Below, one piece after another: positions 45,246-53,621 of a stretch of 64,000 nucleotides of DNA. The DNA is from CAYSFW01 sp964620675 (GTDB lineage Bacteria > Pseudomonadota > Gammaproteobacteria > UWMA-0217): assembly GCA_964620675.1 (NCBI GenBank), contig CAZUJU010000010.1, positions 1 to 64,000 on the forward strand. Direction: 5' to 3'. Position 1 is the stretch's first letter; each line of letters starts with the position of its first letter. Both the position numbers and the translations under genes were made by a program. A model generated the notes under the pieces. It ran no database searches. It saw only the letters and a program-made list of their open reading frames with translations, and was not told where the DNA came from.

Positions 45246-45659
45246 ATGAAAGCACGTGTACGTTGGTTGGAGCCGATGATGTTTGTAGGCGAATCCGGCA
45301 GTGGCCATGCCGTGGTAATGGATGGACCACCGGAGTCGGGTGGTCAGAACCTCGGGGTACGCCCGATGGAGATGCTCCTACTCGGGCTTGGTGGATGTAC
45401 CGGTTTCGATGTGGTGCATATTCTAAAAAAGGCGCGGCAGCCGGTGGTGGGGTGTGAGGTTGAGCTTGACGCGGAGCGCGCGAGCGAAGACCCGAAGGTG
45501 TTCACGCGCATCCATATCCGTTATGTCGTCTCGGGGCCGGGCCTGTCGGAAAAGCAGGTCGAAAAGGCGGTCCGCCTGTCGGCGGAAAAATACTGCTCGG
45601 CATCGATCATGCTCGGGCAAGTGGTCGAAATCAGTCACGATTTCGAGGTGATCGCCTGA
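45246..45659 (+). CDS. OsmC-family protein
   Basis: This 137-residue OsmC/Ohr-fold protein has the two redox cysteines, in GLGGCTGFDVVHIL and SAEKYCSASIML. The Ohr/OsmC family reduces organic hydroperoxides; this short YhfA-like branch next to crp has no settled substrate. The position between crp and speD is conserved in Pseudomonas. It starts at ATG 45246 with AAAGGG upstream. Confidence 0.9.
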   Translation: MKARVRWLEPMMFVGESGSGHAVVMDGPPESGGQNLGVRPMEMLLLGLGGCTGFDVVHILKKARQPVVGCEVELDAERASEDPKVFTRIHIRYVVSGPGLSEKQVEKAVRLSAEKYCSASIMLGQVVEISHDFEVIA

Positions 45660-45806
45660 TCGCGTCGCGCGGTTCGCAGCTGTCGTGAAGTTTTTGTTGC
45701 AAGGGCTTTACGCGCTGGGCAAAAGCCTAGTTTCGGCTTTGGCTTTAACTTACACTCCGCGGTCTGCAATTTTCTGCCATCCGCATCGATCTGGAGGACC
45801 TCCGGG

Positions 45807-46625
45807 GTGAGTAACGATCCCGTAAAAGACGCCGTCAAGCTGCACGGGTTCAACAACCTGACCAAGTCGCTGAGCTTCAACATCTATGATATCGCGTACG
45901 CGAGCAGGCCCTCACATCGCGACGAGTACATCGACTACATCGACGATGTCTACAACGCGGAGAGGCTGACGCAGATTCTGACGGATGTCGCTGAGATCAT
46001 CGGTGCCAATGTGCTCGACGTATCGATGCAGGACTACGATCCCGAGGGCGCCAGTGTGGTCATGCTGATATCCGAGGAGCCGGTGGTGTCGGAAGGCATT
46101 ACCAACGAGGAGAAGCCGGGGCCGTTGCCGGAAACCGTCGTTGCGCATCTCGACAAAAGCCATATCACGGTCCATACCTACCCGGAATCTCACCCACAGC
46201 ACGGCGTCAGCACTTTTCGCGCGGACATCGATGTTTCAACCTGCGGGCGTATTTCGCCGCTGCGCGCCTTGAACTATCTGATTCACAGTTTTGAATCGGA
46301 TATCGTGATCATGGACTATCGGGTGCGTGGGTTCACCCGTGATGTGTCCGGGCGCAAGCATTTTATCGATCACGAGATCAACTCGATTCAGAACTACATC
46401 GCCGACGACACGCTCGAGCGCTATCAGATGATCGACGTGAATGTCTACCAGGAGAATATCTTTCACACCAAGATGATGCTCAAGGAGTTCAACGTCGAAA
46501 ACTACCTGTTCGGGCATGGGCTTAGCGACTATAACGGCAGCGAAATTGCGGCGATCGAGCGCCAGCTGTACCACGAAATCGCCGAGATCTTTTACGGTCG
46601 CAATATGCCGACGTTGCGGCGCTGA
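45807..46625 (+). CDS. speD: S-adenosylmethionine decarboxylase proenzyme (E. coli type)
   Basis: This 272-residue proenzyme cleaves itself at the Lys117-Ser118 bond (LDKSHITVHTYPESHP), making Ser118 the pyruvoyl cofactor. It produces decarboxylated AdoMet for spermidine synthesis. The C-terminal IDHEINSIQNYIADD and VNVYQENIFHTKMMLKEF match E. coli SpeD. Translation starts at GTG. The GGAGG ribosome site is followed at once by CCTCC, so a short hairpin could mask it; this is suggestive only. No speE adjoins. Confidence 0.95.
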   Translation: MSNDPVKDAVKLHGFNNLTKSLSFNIYDIAYASRPSHRDEYIDYIDDVYNAERLTQILTDVAEIIGANVLDVSMQDYDPEGASVVMLISEEPVVSEGITNEEKPGPLPETVVAHLDKSHITVHTYPESHPQHGVSTFRADIDVSTCGRISPLRALNYLIHSFESDIVIMDYRVRGFTRDVSGRKHFIDHEINSIQNYIADDTLERYQMIDVNVYQENIFHTKMMLKEFNVENYLFGHGLSDYNGSEIAAIERQLYHEIAEIFYGRNMPTLRR

Positions 46626-46633
46626 TCGCGGAT

Positions 46634-46656
46634 CGCGCCGACACTTGCTCGGCGCG
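46634..46656. terminator. Hairpin between convergent speD and coq7
   Basis: An 8-bp perfect G-C-rich stem with a seven-base loop lies 9 bp after the speD stop and 24 bp beyond the coq7 stop. There is no T-run, so it is a weak terminator call. Confidence 0.45.
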
Positions 46657-46679
46657 CGCGCGTGCGTGCAATACACGGC

Positions 46680-47318
46680 TTATACGCGGTAGCTTGCGGT
46701 CGTCATGACCTTGGCGGTCGCGCGCATGAGTAACTTGATCGGTAGCGGTAACGGTGCGGCGCCGGCCGCGACGGCGGCGTCTCCGTGCGTCGCCTCATCG
46801 ACGATCATTTGCTCGACGATGACTTTGCTTTTTAAGTCACGCTCCGGTAGTGCCTGCAGATGTCCCTTGAGGTGCTCAATGACCTGATCTTCCGTTTCCT
46901 TGATGAACCCCAGGCTCAATTTGTCCCCAGTGGCGCTGGCGAGTGCTCCGATTACAAACGAACCCCAGTACCAAAATGGTCCGAGCAGCGAGGTTCGTCC
47001 ACCCAATTGTTCGACGCGCTCCTTGCACCAGGCGAGGTGATCGGCTTCTTCACGTGCCGAGCGTTCGAGACGTTCGCGCACATCCGCGCGCCGGGCGAAT
47101 ATCGACTGACCATTATAAAGCGCTTGCGCGGCAATTTCGCCGGCATGGTTGACCCGCATCAACCCCGCGGCATGCTTTCGTTCTGCGTCGTCGAGTTCGC
47201 CTTCCGCGGTCCGCGCTGCGGGTGCGCCGCGATGGGTGCCTGGCTGGCTAAGGTGGACGGCGTGGACACTTTTTTCGAGATGAATCAGGACCGCGTCGAT
47301 CAAACTATACTGCCGCAT
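46680..47318 (-). CDS. coq7: 2-polyprenyl-3-methyl-6-methoxy-1,4-benzoquinone hydroxylase
   Basis: This 212-residue di-iron monooxygenase carries out the last hydroxylation of ubiquinone synthesis. Iron ligands lie in RVNHAGEIAAQALYNG, EEADHLAWCKERV and VDEATHGDAA. The domain between has the amphipathic membrane-binding helices. The Coq7 type (rather than UbiF) is the usual form in Pseudomonas-like bacteria, where it also follows speD. Confidence 0.94.
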   Translation of the reverse strand: MRQYSLIDAVLIHLEKSVHAVHLSQPGTHRGAPAARTAEGELDDAERKHAAGLMRVNHAGEIAAQALYNGQSIFARRADVRERLERSAREEADHLAWCKERVEQLGGRTSLLGPFWYWGSFVIGALASATGDKLSLGFIKETEDQVIEHLKGHLQALPERDLKSKVIVEQMIVDEATHGDAAVAAGAAPLPLPIKLLMRATAKVMTTASYRV

Positions 47319-47500
47319 ACCTTTCTCGTCTTCGTTGTTAGTTTCCTTATACTACATCAGCTCCGATTTCGGGTTGAATCGTCGGCGCAATCCGGCGATC
47401 CAACGTCGACGCCTAACCATCATCGAAGTCCTCGAGAAACCCGCGGCACGAAGCCGATTCTCGGTTTCAATTCAAACCCTCTATCAGGCTGAATTTCCGT

Positions 47501-47809
47501 ATGAGTTACTACAAGTACCACATCTTTTTTTGTACCAACCAGCGCGATCCGGGCAAAACCTGCTGCCAAAACTTCAAGGCGGTCGATATGCGCGAGTACG
47601 CGAAGCAACGCGTGAAGGATCTTGGTATCGCTGGAAAGGGCGGCGTTCGGGTGAACTCCGCCGGATGTCTCGATCGATGCGAAGATGGGCCGGTCGCTGT
47701 GGTGTATCCCGATGGAGTTTGGTACTCCTATCTGGATCAAGAAGATATCGATGAAATCGTCGAGCAGCACTTGGTCAAGGGCATACCCGTAGAGCGACTA
47801 AAGATCTGA
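47501..47809 (+). CDS. Thioredoxin-like [2Fe-2S] ferredoxin
   Basis: This 102-residue protein has the thioredoxin-like ferredoxin fold. Cluster cysteines are Cys11 (FFCTNQRDPGK), Cys21 or Cys22 (TCCQ), and Cys56 and Cys60 (NSAGCLDRCEDGP). The family includes NuoE-related and Azotobacter FdI-type ferredoxins; the electron partner is unknown. It is divergent from coq7. The region after its stop holds several hairpins described separately. Confidence 0.9.
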   Translation: MSYYKYHIFFCTNQRDPGKTCCQNFKAVDMREYAKQRVKDLGIAGKGGVRVNSAGCLDRCEDGPVAVVYPDGVWYSYLDQEDIDEIVEQHLVKGIPVERLKI

Positions 47810-47838
47810 CCCGTGCAAATTCCGGGAGGAAAAAAAGA

Positions 47839-47869
47839 AATCCCCGTGCGCCGATGAGCGACGGGGATT
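47839..47869 (-). terminator. Rho-independent terminator on the minus strand
   Basis: A 9-bp perfect stem (47839-47847 with 47861-47869) is followed on the minus strand by TTTC and seven T. On the plus strand it has only an A-run before it, so it works as a minus-strand terminator. Confidence 0.65.
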
Positions 47870-47958
47870 GACATGGCGGCCGGTATATTAGAAACTTGTA
47901 ATATAGTTTTTGAGCTTCGGCTCAAACCGGTTCCTCCATCCTCCTTTGGTGGTACTTG

Positions 47959-47995
47959 GCGCGGCAATGCCCTTGGCGTTGCCGCGCATTTTTTT
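47959..47995 (+). terminator. Rho-independent terminator downstream of the ferredoxin gene
   Basis: A 13-bp stem with one G-T wobble (47959-47971 with 47975-47987) and a three-base loop is followed by A and seven T. It ends plus-strand transcription before rplM. Confidence 0.85.
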
Positions 47996-48090
47996 GTGGC
48001 ATGGATTATACGTTTCGTAAACGTGAATGCATAGCCCAACCGGTGACGGTTCGCGAGCCGCTCGCGCGTCAAACCCTCGACATGCACAGC

Positions 48091-48119
48091 TTGCGATCAA
48101 GCGCGTTCTCCGGTATATT
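48091..48119 (+). promoter_or_regulatory. Sigma-70 promoter of rplM-rpsI
   Basis: TTGCGA (48091-48096) and TATATT (48114-48119) are spaced by exactly 17 bp, placing the start near 48126 and giving a leader of about 41 bases before the rplM ATG. Further upstream, 48010-48024 is a perfect 6-3-6 palindrome that could be a regulatory site. Confidence 0.6.
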
Positions 48120-48166
48120 CCCGCGCCTTTGGTTCTGCTCAAAGCACTGGTTTCCGGAGTAAAAAT

Positions 48167-48595
48167 ATGAAGACGCTCAGCGCCAAGCCTGCTGAAGTCA
48201 AACGCGACTGGTTCATCGTGGATGCGACCGACAAGACCCTGGGTCGCCTCGCTACCGAGATTGCTCACCGCTTGCGCGGCAAGCATAAGCCGATCTACAC
48301 CCCCCACGTTGACACTGGCGACTACATCGTCGTGGTCAATGCGGAAAAGGTTCGCGCGACAGGCAACAAGCTCAAGGACAAGATCTACTACCACCACACG
48401 GGCTACATCGGGCACATGAAATCGATCAGCCTGGAAAAGTTGCTCGATAAGGCGCCCGAACGCGTGCTTGCGACGGCTGTAAAAGGGATGCTCCCGAAGA
48501 ATCCACTCGGTCGGGCGATGTTCAAGAAGCTCAAGATCTATGCCGGGCCTGTGCACGAACATGCCGCTCAACAGCCGCAACCGCTCGAGATCTAA
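48167..48595 (+). CDS. rplM: 50S ribosomal protein L13
   Basis: This 142-residue large-subunit protein matches E. coli L13 in length and sequence (MKTLSAKPAEVKRDWFIVDA, then VKGMLPKNPLGRAMFKKLKI). It is the first gene of the rplM-rpsI operon, with GGAG before the ATG and its own promoter upstream. In E. coli L13 represses its own operon. Confidence 0.98.
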   Translation: MKTLSAKPAEVKRDWFIVDATDKTLGRLATEIAHRLRGKHKPIYTPHVDTGDYIVVVNAEKVRATGNKLKDKIYYHHTGYIGHMKSISLEKLLDKAPERVLATAVKGMLPKNPLGRAMFKKLKIYAGPVHEHAAQQPQPLEI

Positions 48596-48613
48596 CACTT
48601 ACAGGTTTTAAAC

Positions 48614-49006
48614 ATGGCAACAGCACAGTACTACGGTACCGGTCGACGTAAGACTTCCTCGGCGCGTGTTTTCCTGCGTCCCGGCTCCGGCGCTATCACC
48701 GTTAACCACCGTCCGCTGGACGAGTTTTTCGGGCGCGAAACCGCGCGTATGATCGTGCGGCAACCGCTAGAGTTGACCGATCTGGCAGCAAAATTCGATA
48801 TCAAAGTGACGGTGGAAGGGGGCGGTCCGAGTGGGCAAGCCGGCGCGATTCGTCTCGGTATCTCCCGGGCGCTCCTCAAGTACAACGAGGAACTTCGCGG
48901 TAACCTCAAACGGGTCGGTTATCTGACTCGAGACGCACGCGAAGTCGAGCGTAAGAAGGTCGGTTTGCGTAAGGCACGCCGCGCGGTCCAGTTCTCCAAA
49001 CGCTAA
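48614..49006 (+). CDS. rpsI: 30S ribosomal protein S9
   Basis: This 130-residue protein has the S9 hallmarks: YYGTGRRKTSSARVFLRPG at the start, GGGPSGQAGAIRLGISRALL in the middle and the C-terminal KARRAVQFSKR tail that reaches the P-site tRNA. It follows rplM by 18 bp and is closed by a strong terminator. Confidence 0.98.
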   Translation: MATAQYYGTGRRKTSSARVFLRPGSGAITVNHRPLDEFFGRETARMIVRQPLELTDLAAKFDIKVTVEGGGPSGQAGAIRLGISRALLKYNEELRGNLKRVGYLTRDAREVERKKVGLRKARRAVQFSKR

Positions 49007-49028
49007 ATTGTCCGATCGCGATCGCGCG

Positions 49029-49057
49029 AAAAAGGGGCGGTTCTACCGCCCCTTTTT
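49029..49057 (+). terminator. Rho-independent terminator of rplM-rpsI
   Basis: An 8-bp GC-rich stem with a three-base loop, extended by five A-T pairs, ends in TTTTT 23 bp after the rpsI stop. The A-run on the other side means it can also stop minus-strand transcripts from the chemoreceptor gene. Confidence 0.92.
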
Positions 49058-49108
49058 GTGTCATTAGCGGAATAGGCGAGTACAAGCGGTGGCGCGTCGC
49101 GATTGAAT

Positions 49109-50992
49109 TCAGCGGCGAGCGCTTTGATGCGCCGCGATGACTTGACGCGCTCGTCGCGCTGGGGATATTGCCACCGTATTGGTGTCCGCCGGTGGGCTCA
49201 ATCCGCTCTCGTTGTGTGCGGGTAGGTACTCGGGTGACGCAGGTGGGCTGGCTGGCAGTTTGTATCCGCCGACGAGCCGCGCGAGAAGGTTGAGGTGTTG
49301 CTGTAGCGAATCGATGGCACGCTGGGTGGGGTCTAAGGCGGTGTTGGACGCTCGGGTGACCTCGCACAATTGCTGTAATCCAGCGTTCAGTTGTACCGAG
49401 CGTTGGTTTTGTTCTACGGTGCCGGCGTTCAACGCCGATATTCGTTTATCCAGATGCTTTGCCGACGTGGTCACGCTACCCCACGTCTGCGCTGCGGATT
49501 CTGCCACCCGCGCGCCGTGTTTAATCTTAAGTTCCCCATCCGCAATCAGGTCCTTGATCGTGCGCACGGAGTGCGAGCTTTGCTGTGCCAGCGCACGAAC
49601 TTCATTGGCGACCACGGCGAAGCCTTTGCTGTGTTCCCCGGCACGGGCGGCTTCAACCGCGGCATTGAGCGCCAGCAGATGGGTTTGAAATGCAATCGTC
49701 TCGATCGCGTTCAGACGTTCCTCGACCTTCTGGTTTGCCTGCGAAATATTGGCGAGCGCCCGCACGGTTTCGGCCACGTCAAGGTTACCCTGTTCCGTGC
49801 CTTGCAAAATGGTCTCGATCTGTTGTGTGGTCGACCGGGCGATTTCCTCGCAAACCGCGGCATCCGTGGTCCAGTCGCGTGCCAGGGTTCGGATGTCGCC
49901 CGCAATGCGACCGGCCGCGTTGGTTAACCGTTGTAACCGATCGACCCCTTGCGTCGCAGTGTCGGTGTTCCCAAGCAGGTGCCGCATCGTCACCCGGGTC
50001 CCTTTCACCAGCACAGCGTGTCGGCGCCGGACTTCAGCCAAAACGTTCATTGCGCCGAGCTGCGATGGCGCTTCGCGCGGTGCGTCGGCGCTCAGATCGC
50101 CGCTGGCTATGGCGGTCAGCCCGGCGAACAACGAGGCGGCGAGAGACGCGGGCGGGCGAAGCGCGGCACGCAGGAGCCACGATGCAAGACCGAGCGTGAC
50201 CGCGAGCGCCATGATCGCAGCCAGGCCGATACGCGCGAGTTGTTCATTCAATGCCGGCGTCGTTGGCGACGGCGCCGACGCGGCAACGATACGCCAGCCA
50301 TTGGCCAGCGCATGATTACGCGAGTCGTATGGTTTTACGTACGTGAGATCGGCTTCGCGTTGCGGGACGTAACTCGCGATTGAATGGCCGCTCTCGTCGG
50401 TAACGATGATCGAAATGTCAGGTGTGGATTCGGTGATGACCAGCGGCGCGGTGTGCGTGGTCGGATCAAATGTGGCCGCCAGTATCCCGCTTAAACCCTG
50501 AGCCGCGTTGTGAATAGGCACAGCGATCAGGATGGTGCCGCGTTCATTGGGGGTAGATGCTGCGACAAACCTGACACCGATGCGATCGCCAACAATCTGC
50601 GGGTTGGGTTGTTGGATAGCTGCGTCCGCGACGGCGGGAACGCCGCCTCGGGCAACGACGTGGCCGTTGGTGTCGAGGATCAAACTTGAACGGAGCTCCG
50701 AATGTAATGCGTGGAGCCGACGCAGCGGACGTTCGAGGTCGGCGGCATCTGGTGCGAGGGTATCGACGAGTCCAGCGAAAAGGGTGAGCGTCCGCGTGCG
50801 CTCGGCGAGCCAGGATTCGACCTGAGCGCCAGCGCGCCGGACTGCTGCTTGGTATTCGCGTTCGGTATATTCCTCCCCGGTGGCTCTCAGCGTCAGAAAA
50901 CTCAGCGTCGTGGCCATAACGACGGGCAGCGTTGCGGCGAGAATAAGTGCAAGCGTGACAAGCAGGCGGAATCTGGCGGGCGTGGGTGGCAT
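49109..50992 (-). CDS. Methyl-accepting chemotaxis protein, Cache-type sensor
   Basis: This 627-residue receptor has an N-terminal membrane helix (about 10-33), a periplasmic sensor of about 240 residues with a Cache-like pattern (SSLILDTNGHVVARGG, ISIIVTDESGHSIASYV) and a second helix (about 255-280). A HAMP-like region and a signalling coiled coil follow. The hairpin tip reads IAFQTHLLALNAAVEAARAG, with His where most receptors have Asn. The start at 50992 is the Met that directly opens the first helix. No che genes adjoin, so it is an orphan receptor. Confidence 0.88.
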   Translation of the reverse strand: MPPTPARFRLLVTLALILAATLPVVMATTLSFLTLRATGEEYTEREYQAAVRRAGAQVESWLAERTRTLTLFAGLVDTLAPDAADLERPLRRLHALHSELRSSLILDTNGHVVARGGVPAVADAAIQQPNPQIVGDRIGVRFVAASTPNERGTILIAVPIHNAAQGLSGILAATFDPTTHTAPLVITESTPDISIIVTDESGHSIASYVPQREADLTYVKPYDSRNHALANGWRIVAASAPSPTTPALNEQLARIGLAAIMALAVTLGLASWLLRAALRPPASLAASLFAGLTAIASGDLSADAPREAPSQLGAMNVLAEVRRRHAVLVKGTRVTMRHLLGNTDTATQGVDRLQRLTNAAGRIAGDIRTLARDWTTDAAVCEEIARSTTQQIETILQGTEQGNLDVAETVRALANISQANQKVEERLNAIETIAFQTHLLALNAAVEAARAGEHSKGFAVVANEVRALAQQSSHSVRTIKDLIADGELKIKHGARVAESAAQTWGSVTTSAKHLDKRISALNAGTVEQNQRSVQLNAGLQQLCEVTRASNTALDPTQRAIDSLQQHLNLLARLVGGYKLPASPPASPEYLPAHNESGLSPPADTNTVAISPARRARQVIAAHQSARR

Positions 50993-51215
50993 TGCGTCTC
51001 GGCTGCGGGATCTGTCCGCGAGGGTGTGGCTCAAGGGTCGAAAAGTCGCGCATATGCGGGCACGGGCGCGCGGCGCGCTGTCCCACACGGTCGCGGAATA
51101 CTGTTCACAGTTTATGGGAAGGGCGGGCTTGGCGTTTGGCGCCGTTCACAGATCGTCGACCGGGGCGCCACGGGGACCGAATTTTCGGACGAACGGAGCG
51201 CTCGCGGCGCAGGCA

Positions 51216-52451
51216 CTAAACCGCTGTGCGGGGTTTGAAGTCGCAGTTTTTGGCGACCACGACCACGCCGGCTTCCGAGACGGTGAAACGCCGGCGATCA
51301 AGCTCCGGATCGAAGCCGATAGATTCGTTCTCCGGGATGCGCACGTGCTTGTCGACGATACAGCAATTGAGGCGAGCGCCGCGTCCGATCTGAACCCCAT
51401 CGAATAAGAGCGAGCGTTGGATCTGGGCATCATCCCCCACAAAGACCTGATTAAATAGCAGCGACTCATGAACCTGCCCGCCGGCAATTACGACGCCGGA
51501 GGCGACAATTGAGTCGATCATTGACCCTTCGCGCCCGGATGCCCCAGGCACGGTGCGCGCGGGTGGGAATTGACCGTTGTAGGTGCGAATAGTCCAGTTG
51601 GACTGATAGAGATTGAGCGGGGGGGCCGGTTTCAGCAAATCCATATTGGCAGCGTAATAAGCATCGATCGTGCCGACGTCACGCCAGTAGCGATCCGGTT
51701 GCACCCGCCCGCCTATCCCGCCGAACGGGTAGGCATAAGCCGGCTCGTCCGCAATCAGCCGCGGCAGGATATCCTTACCGAAGTCGTGGCTGGAGGCGGG
51801 ATCACTCGCGTCAGCGTGAAGTGCATCGAGCAGAATTTCGCGGGCAAACACGTAAATACCCATCGATACCAGTGCGATTTCCGGGTCGTCAGGTGTTGCC
51901 CGCGGATGGCGGGGTTTTTCCTGGAACTCGACAATGCGCTGTGCCGAGTCCACGCCCACGACGCCAAACGCCGACGCCTCGCTCAGCGGGACTTCCATGC
52001 ACGCGACGGTGACTGCAGCCTCGCGTTTGCGGTGGAAGCGCAACATCTCGGCGTAGTCCATCCGGTAGATATGGTCGCCCGAAAGAATCAGAACGCGTTC
52101 GGCGCCGCTGCGCTCGATCAGATACAAATTCTGAAACACGGCATCCGCCGTGCCAGCGTACCAGCGCTCGCCGGCACGCATTTGTGGCGGAACCGGTGTG
52201 ATGTATTCGCCCAGTTCGGGATTGTAGATCGACCAGCCGTCACGCAGGTGTTTCTGCAGTGAATGCGACTTGTACTGCGTAAGGACCAAAACCCGCCGGA
52301 TGCCGGAATGCAGGCAGTTTGACAGTGTGAAATCGATAATCCGGTACTTGCCACCGAAGGGCACCGCGGGTTTGGCGCGGTCCGCAGTCAGCGGATGCAG
52401 GCGTGATCCGACGCCGCCGGCGAGGAGCAATGCGAGTGTTTTTTCCGGCAT
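51216..52451 (-). CDS. glgC: Glucose-1-phosphate adenylyltransferase
   Basis: This 411-residue enzyme makes ADP-glucose, the first committed step of glycogen synthesis. LLLAGGVGSRLHPLTADRAK (nucleotide site), FGGKYRIIDFTLSNCLHSG and WYAGTADAVFQN are diagnostic, and the C-terminal part is a left-handed beta helix (HESLLFNQVFVGDDAQIQRS). The ATG at 52451 matches the family N terminus; an upstream in-frame ATG adds 15 residues. It stands alone here, without glgA or glgB. Confidence 0.95.
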   Translation of the reverse strand: MPEKTLALLLAGGVGSRLHPLTADRAKPAVPFGGKYRIIDFTLSNCLHSGIRRVLVLTQYKSHSLQKHLRDGWSIYNPELGEYITPVPPQMRAGERWYAGTADAVFQNLYLIERSGAERVLILSGDHIYRMDYAEMLRFHRKREAAVTVACMEVPLSEASAFGVVGVDSAQRIVEFQEKPRHPRATPDDPEIALVSMGIYVFAREILLDALHADASDPASSHDFGKDILPRLIADEPAYAYPFGGIGGRVQPDRYWRDVGTIDAYYAANMDLLKPAPPLNLYQSNWTIRTYNGQFPPARTVPGASGREGSMIDSIVASGVVIAGGQVHESLLFNQVFVGDDAQIQRSLLFDGVQIGRGARLNCCIVDKHVRIPENESIGFDPELDRRRFTVSEAGVVVVAKNCDFKPRTAV

Positions 52452-52693
52452 CTGATCAGGTTTTAGGTCGCAATGGCAGGGAGGATTCTGCAACATCCGC
52501 AGTTTATCGGTTCAGGATTCGCGAATTCATGTCGCAGGTCAATCAAATCGCGGCCGTCACTGCGAAGCATGGCCGTGTTTCGTTCGGTCGTTCGTTCGTG
52601 CGGCCGGAGTCATTCCGAAGCGGGTCGAGTTCGTCTATTGTAGTTTGACGCGGGGCCATCCTGCCTCGATCAACACCGCGAAGGAGTCTCACC

Positions 52694-53590
52694 ATGAATC
52701 ATCGCCTCGGCTATATCGGGCTCGGCATCATGGGCCGACCGATGGCCACCCACCTTATTCAAGCCGGGTACCCCTTGTACGTCTGGGCGCGTCGCGAGGA
52801 AACGATCGCGCCACTGGTCGCGATTGGCGCGACCGCATGTGACTCGGCCGCCGCGGTTGCCCAGCACGCGGATATCGTGTTCACCAATGTTTCCGACACC
52901 CAGGATGTCGAGCAGGTGGTACTCGGTGATCGCGGTATCCTCGAAGGCGCCAATCCGGGTTGCATCGTGATCGATAACAGCACCATTTCGCCTAAAGCGA
53001 CCCGTGCCATCGCTGAGCGGTTGCGCCAGCGCGATATCGATATGCTGGATGCTCCGGTGTCCGGGGGCGAACAGGGCGCGATCGCCGGCACCTTGTCGAT
53101 CATGGTGGGTGGGCGTGCCGAAGTCTTCGAGCGGGCCTTACCGTTCCTCAAACTGATCGGCAAGAACATCGTGCATGTGGGACACCACGGCGCCGGGCAG
53201 GTTGCCAAGACCTGCAATCAGGTTGTGGTCGCGATGACGATCGCCGCGGTCGGTGAGGCGATGGTGGTTGCCGAGGCCTCCGGCGTCGATCCGGCCAAGG
53301 TGCGCGAGGCGCTCATGGGGGGATTCGCCAATTCGAAGATTCTTGAAGTGCACGGTCAACGCATGCTCGACAACAATTTCGCGCCCGGCTTTAAAGCCAA
53401 ACTGCACCGAAAAGACATGGGGATTGCGTTGCAAACAGCGGCCGAGTTGGGGATTGCACTGCCCGGCGCCGCGCTCGTCGCGCAGTTGATCAACGCCCTC
53501 GTCGGGCACGGCGGCGGCGAACTGGACTCATCGGCCATCGTCAAGATGCAGCGCTTGCTGGCATCGATCGATCCCAAAACCCAAGGCTGA
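52694..53590 (+). CDS. GarR-type 2-hydroxy-3-oxopropionate reductase
   Basis: This 298-residue protein belongs to the beta-hydroxyacid dehydrogenase family: nucleotide loop GYIGLGIMGRPMATHLIQAG, substrate motif DAPVSGGEQGAIAGTL and catalytic Lys in GAGQVAKTCNQVVVAMTIAA. The pattern LKLIGKNIVHVGHHGAGQ points to tartronate-semialdehyde reductase (GarR/GlxR) rather than 3-hydroxyisobutyrate dehydrogenase, though sequence alone cannot exclude the latter. AAGGAG precedes the ATG. It is divergent from glgC and convergent with the GGDEF gene. Confidence 0.85.
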   Translation: MNHRLGYIGLGIMGRPMATHLIQAGYPLYVWARREETIAPLVAIGATACDSAAAVAQHADIVFTNVSDTQDVEQVVLGDRGILEGANPGCIVIDNSTISPKATRAIAERLRQRDIDMLDAPVSGGEQGAIAGTLSIMVGGRAEVFERALPFLKLIGKNIVHVGHHGAGQVAKTCNQVVVAMTIAAVGEAMVVAEASGVDPAKVREALMGGFANSKILEVHGQRMLDNNFAPGFKAKLHRKDMGIALQTAAELGIALPGAALVAQLINALVGHGGGELDSSAIVKMQRLLASIDPKTQG

Positions 53591-53621
53591 GAGGTCGCGG
53601 CGTCGCGCCGAAGAAGCGGGA

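Larger units (their letters stand above)
47832..47998 (-). ncRNA. Candidate antisense small RNA or leaderless small gene
   Basis: On the minus strand a TATAAT (48004-48009) is followed by three hairpins: 47959-47987, 47909-47926 (7 bp with a four-base loop) and a terminator at 47839-47869 followed by a T-rich run. No annotated minus-strand gene would need that terminator. The transcript contains a GGA-rich single-stranded stretch and a 33-residue frame (47888-47989; begins MRGNAKGIAAPS, ends EPKLKNYITSF). Whether RNA or peptide is the product is unclear; no -35 is evident. Confidence 0.35.

Noticed and set aside
47888..47989. The 33-residue frame as a PqqA-like RiPP precursor
   Set aside because: It has no conserved Glu-x3-Tyr core, no good ribosome site at the ATG, and no pqq or radical-SAM genes nearby.
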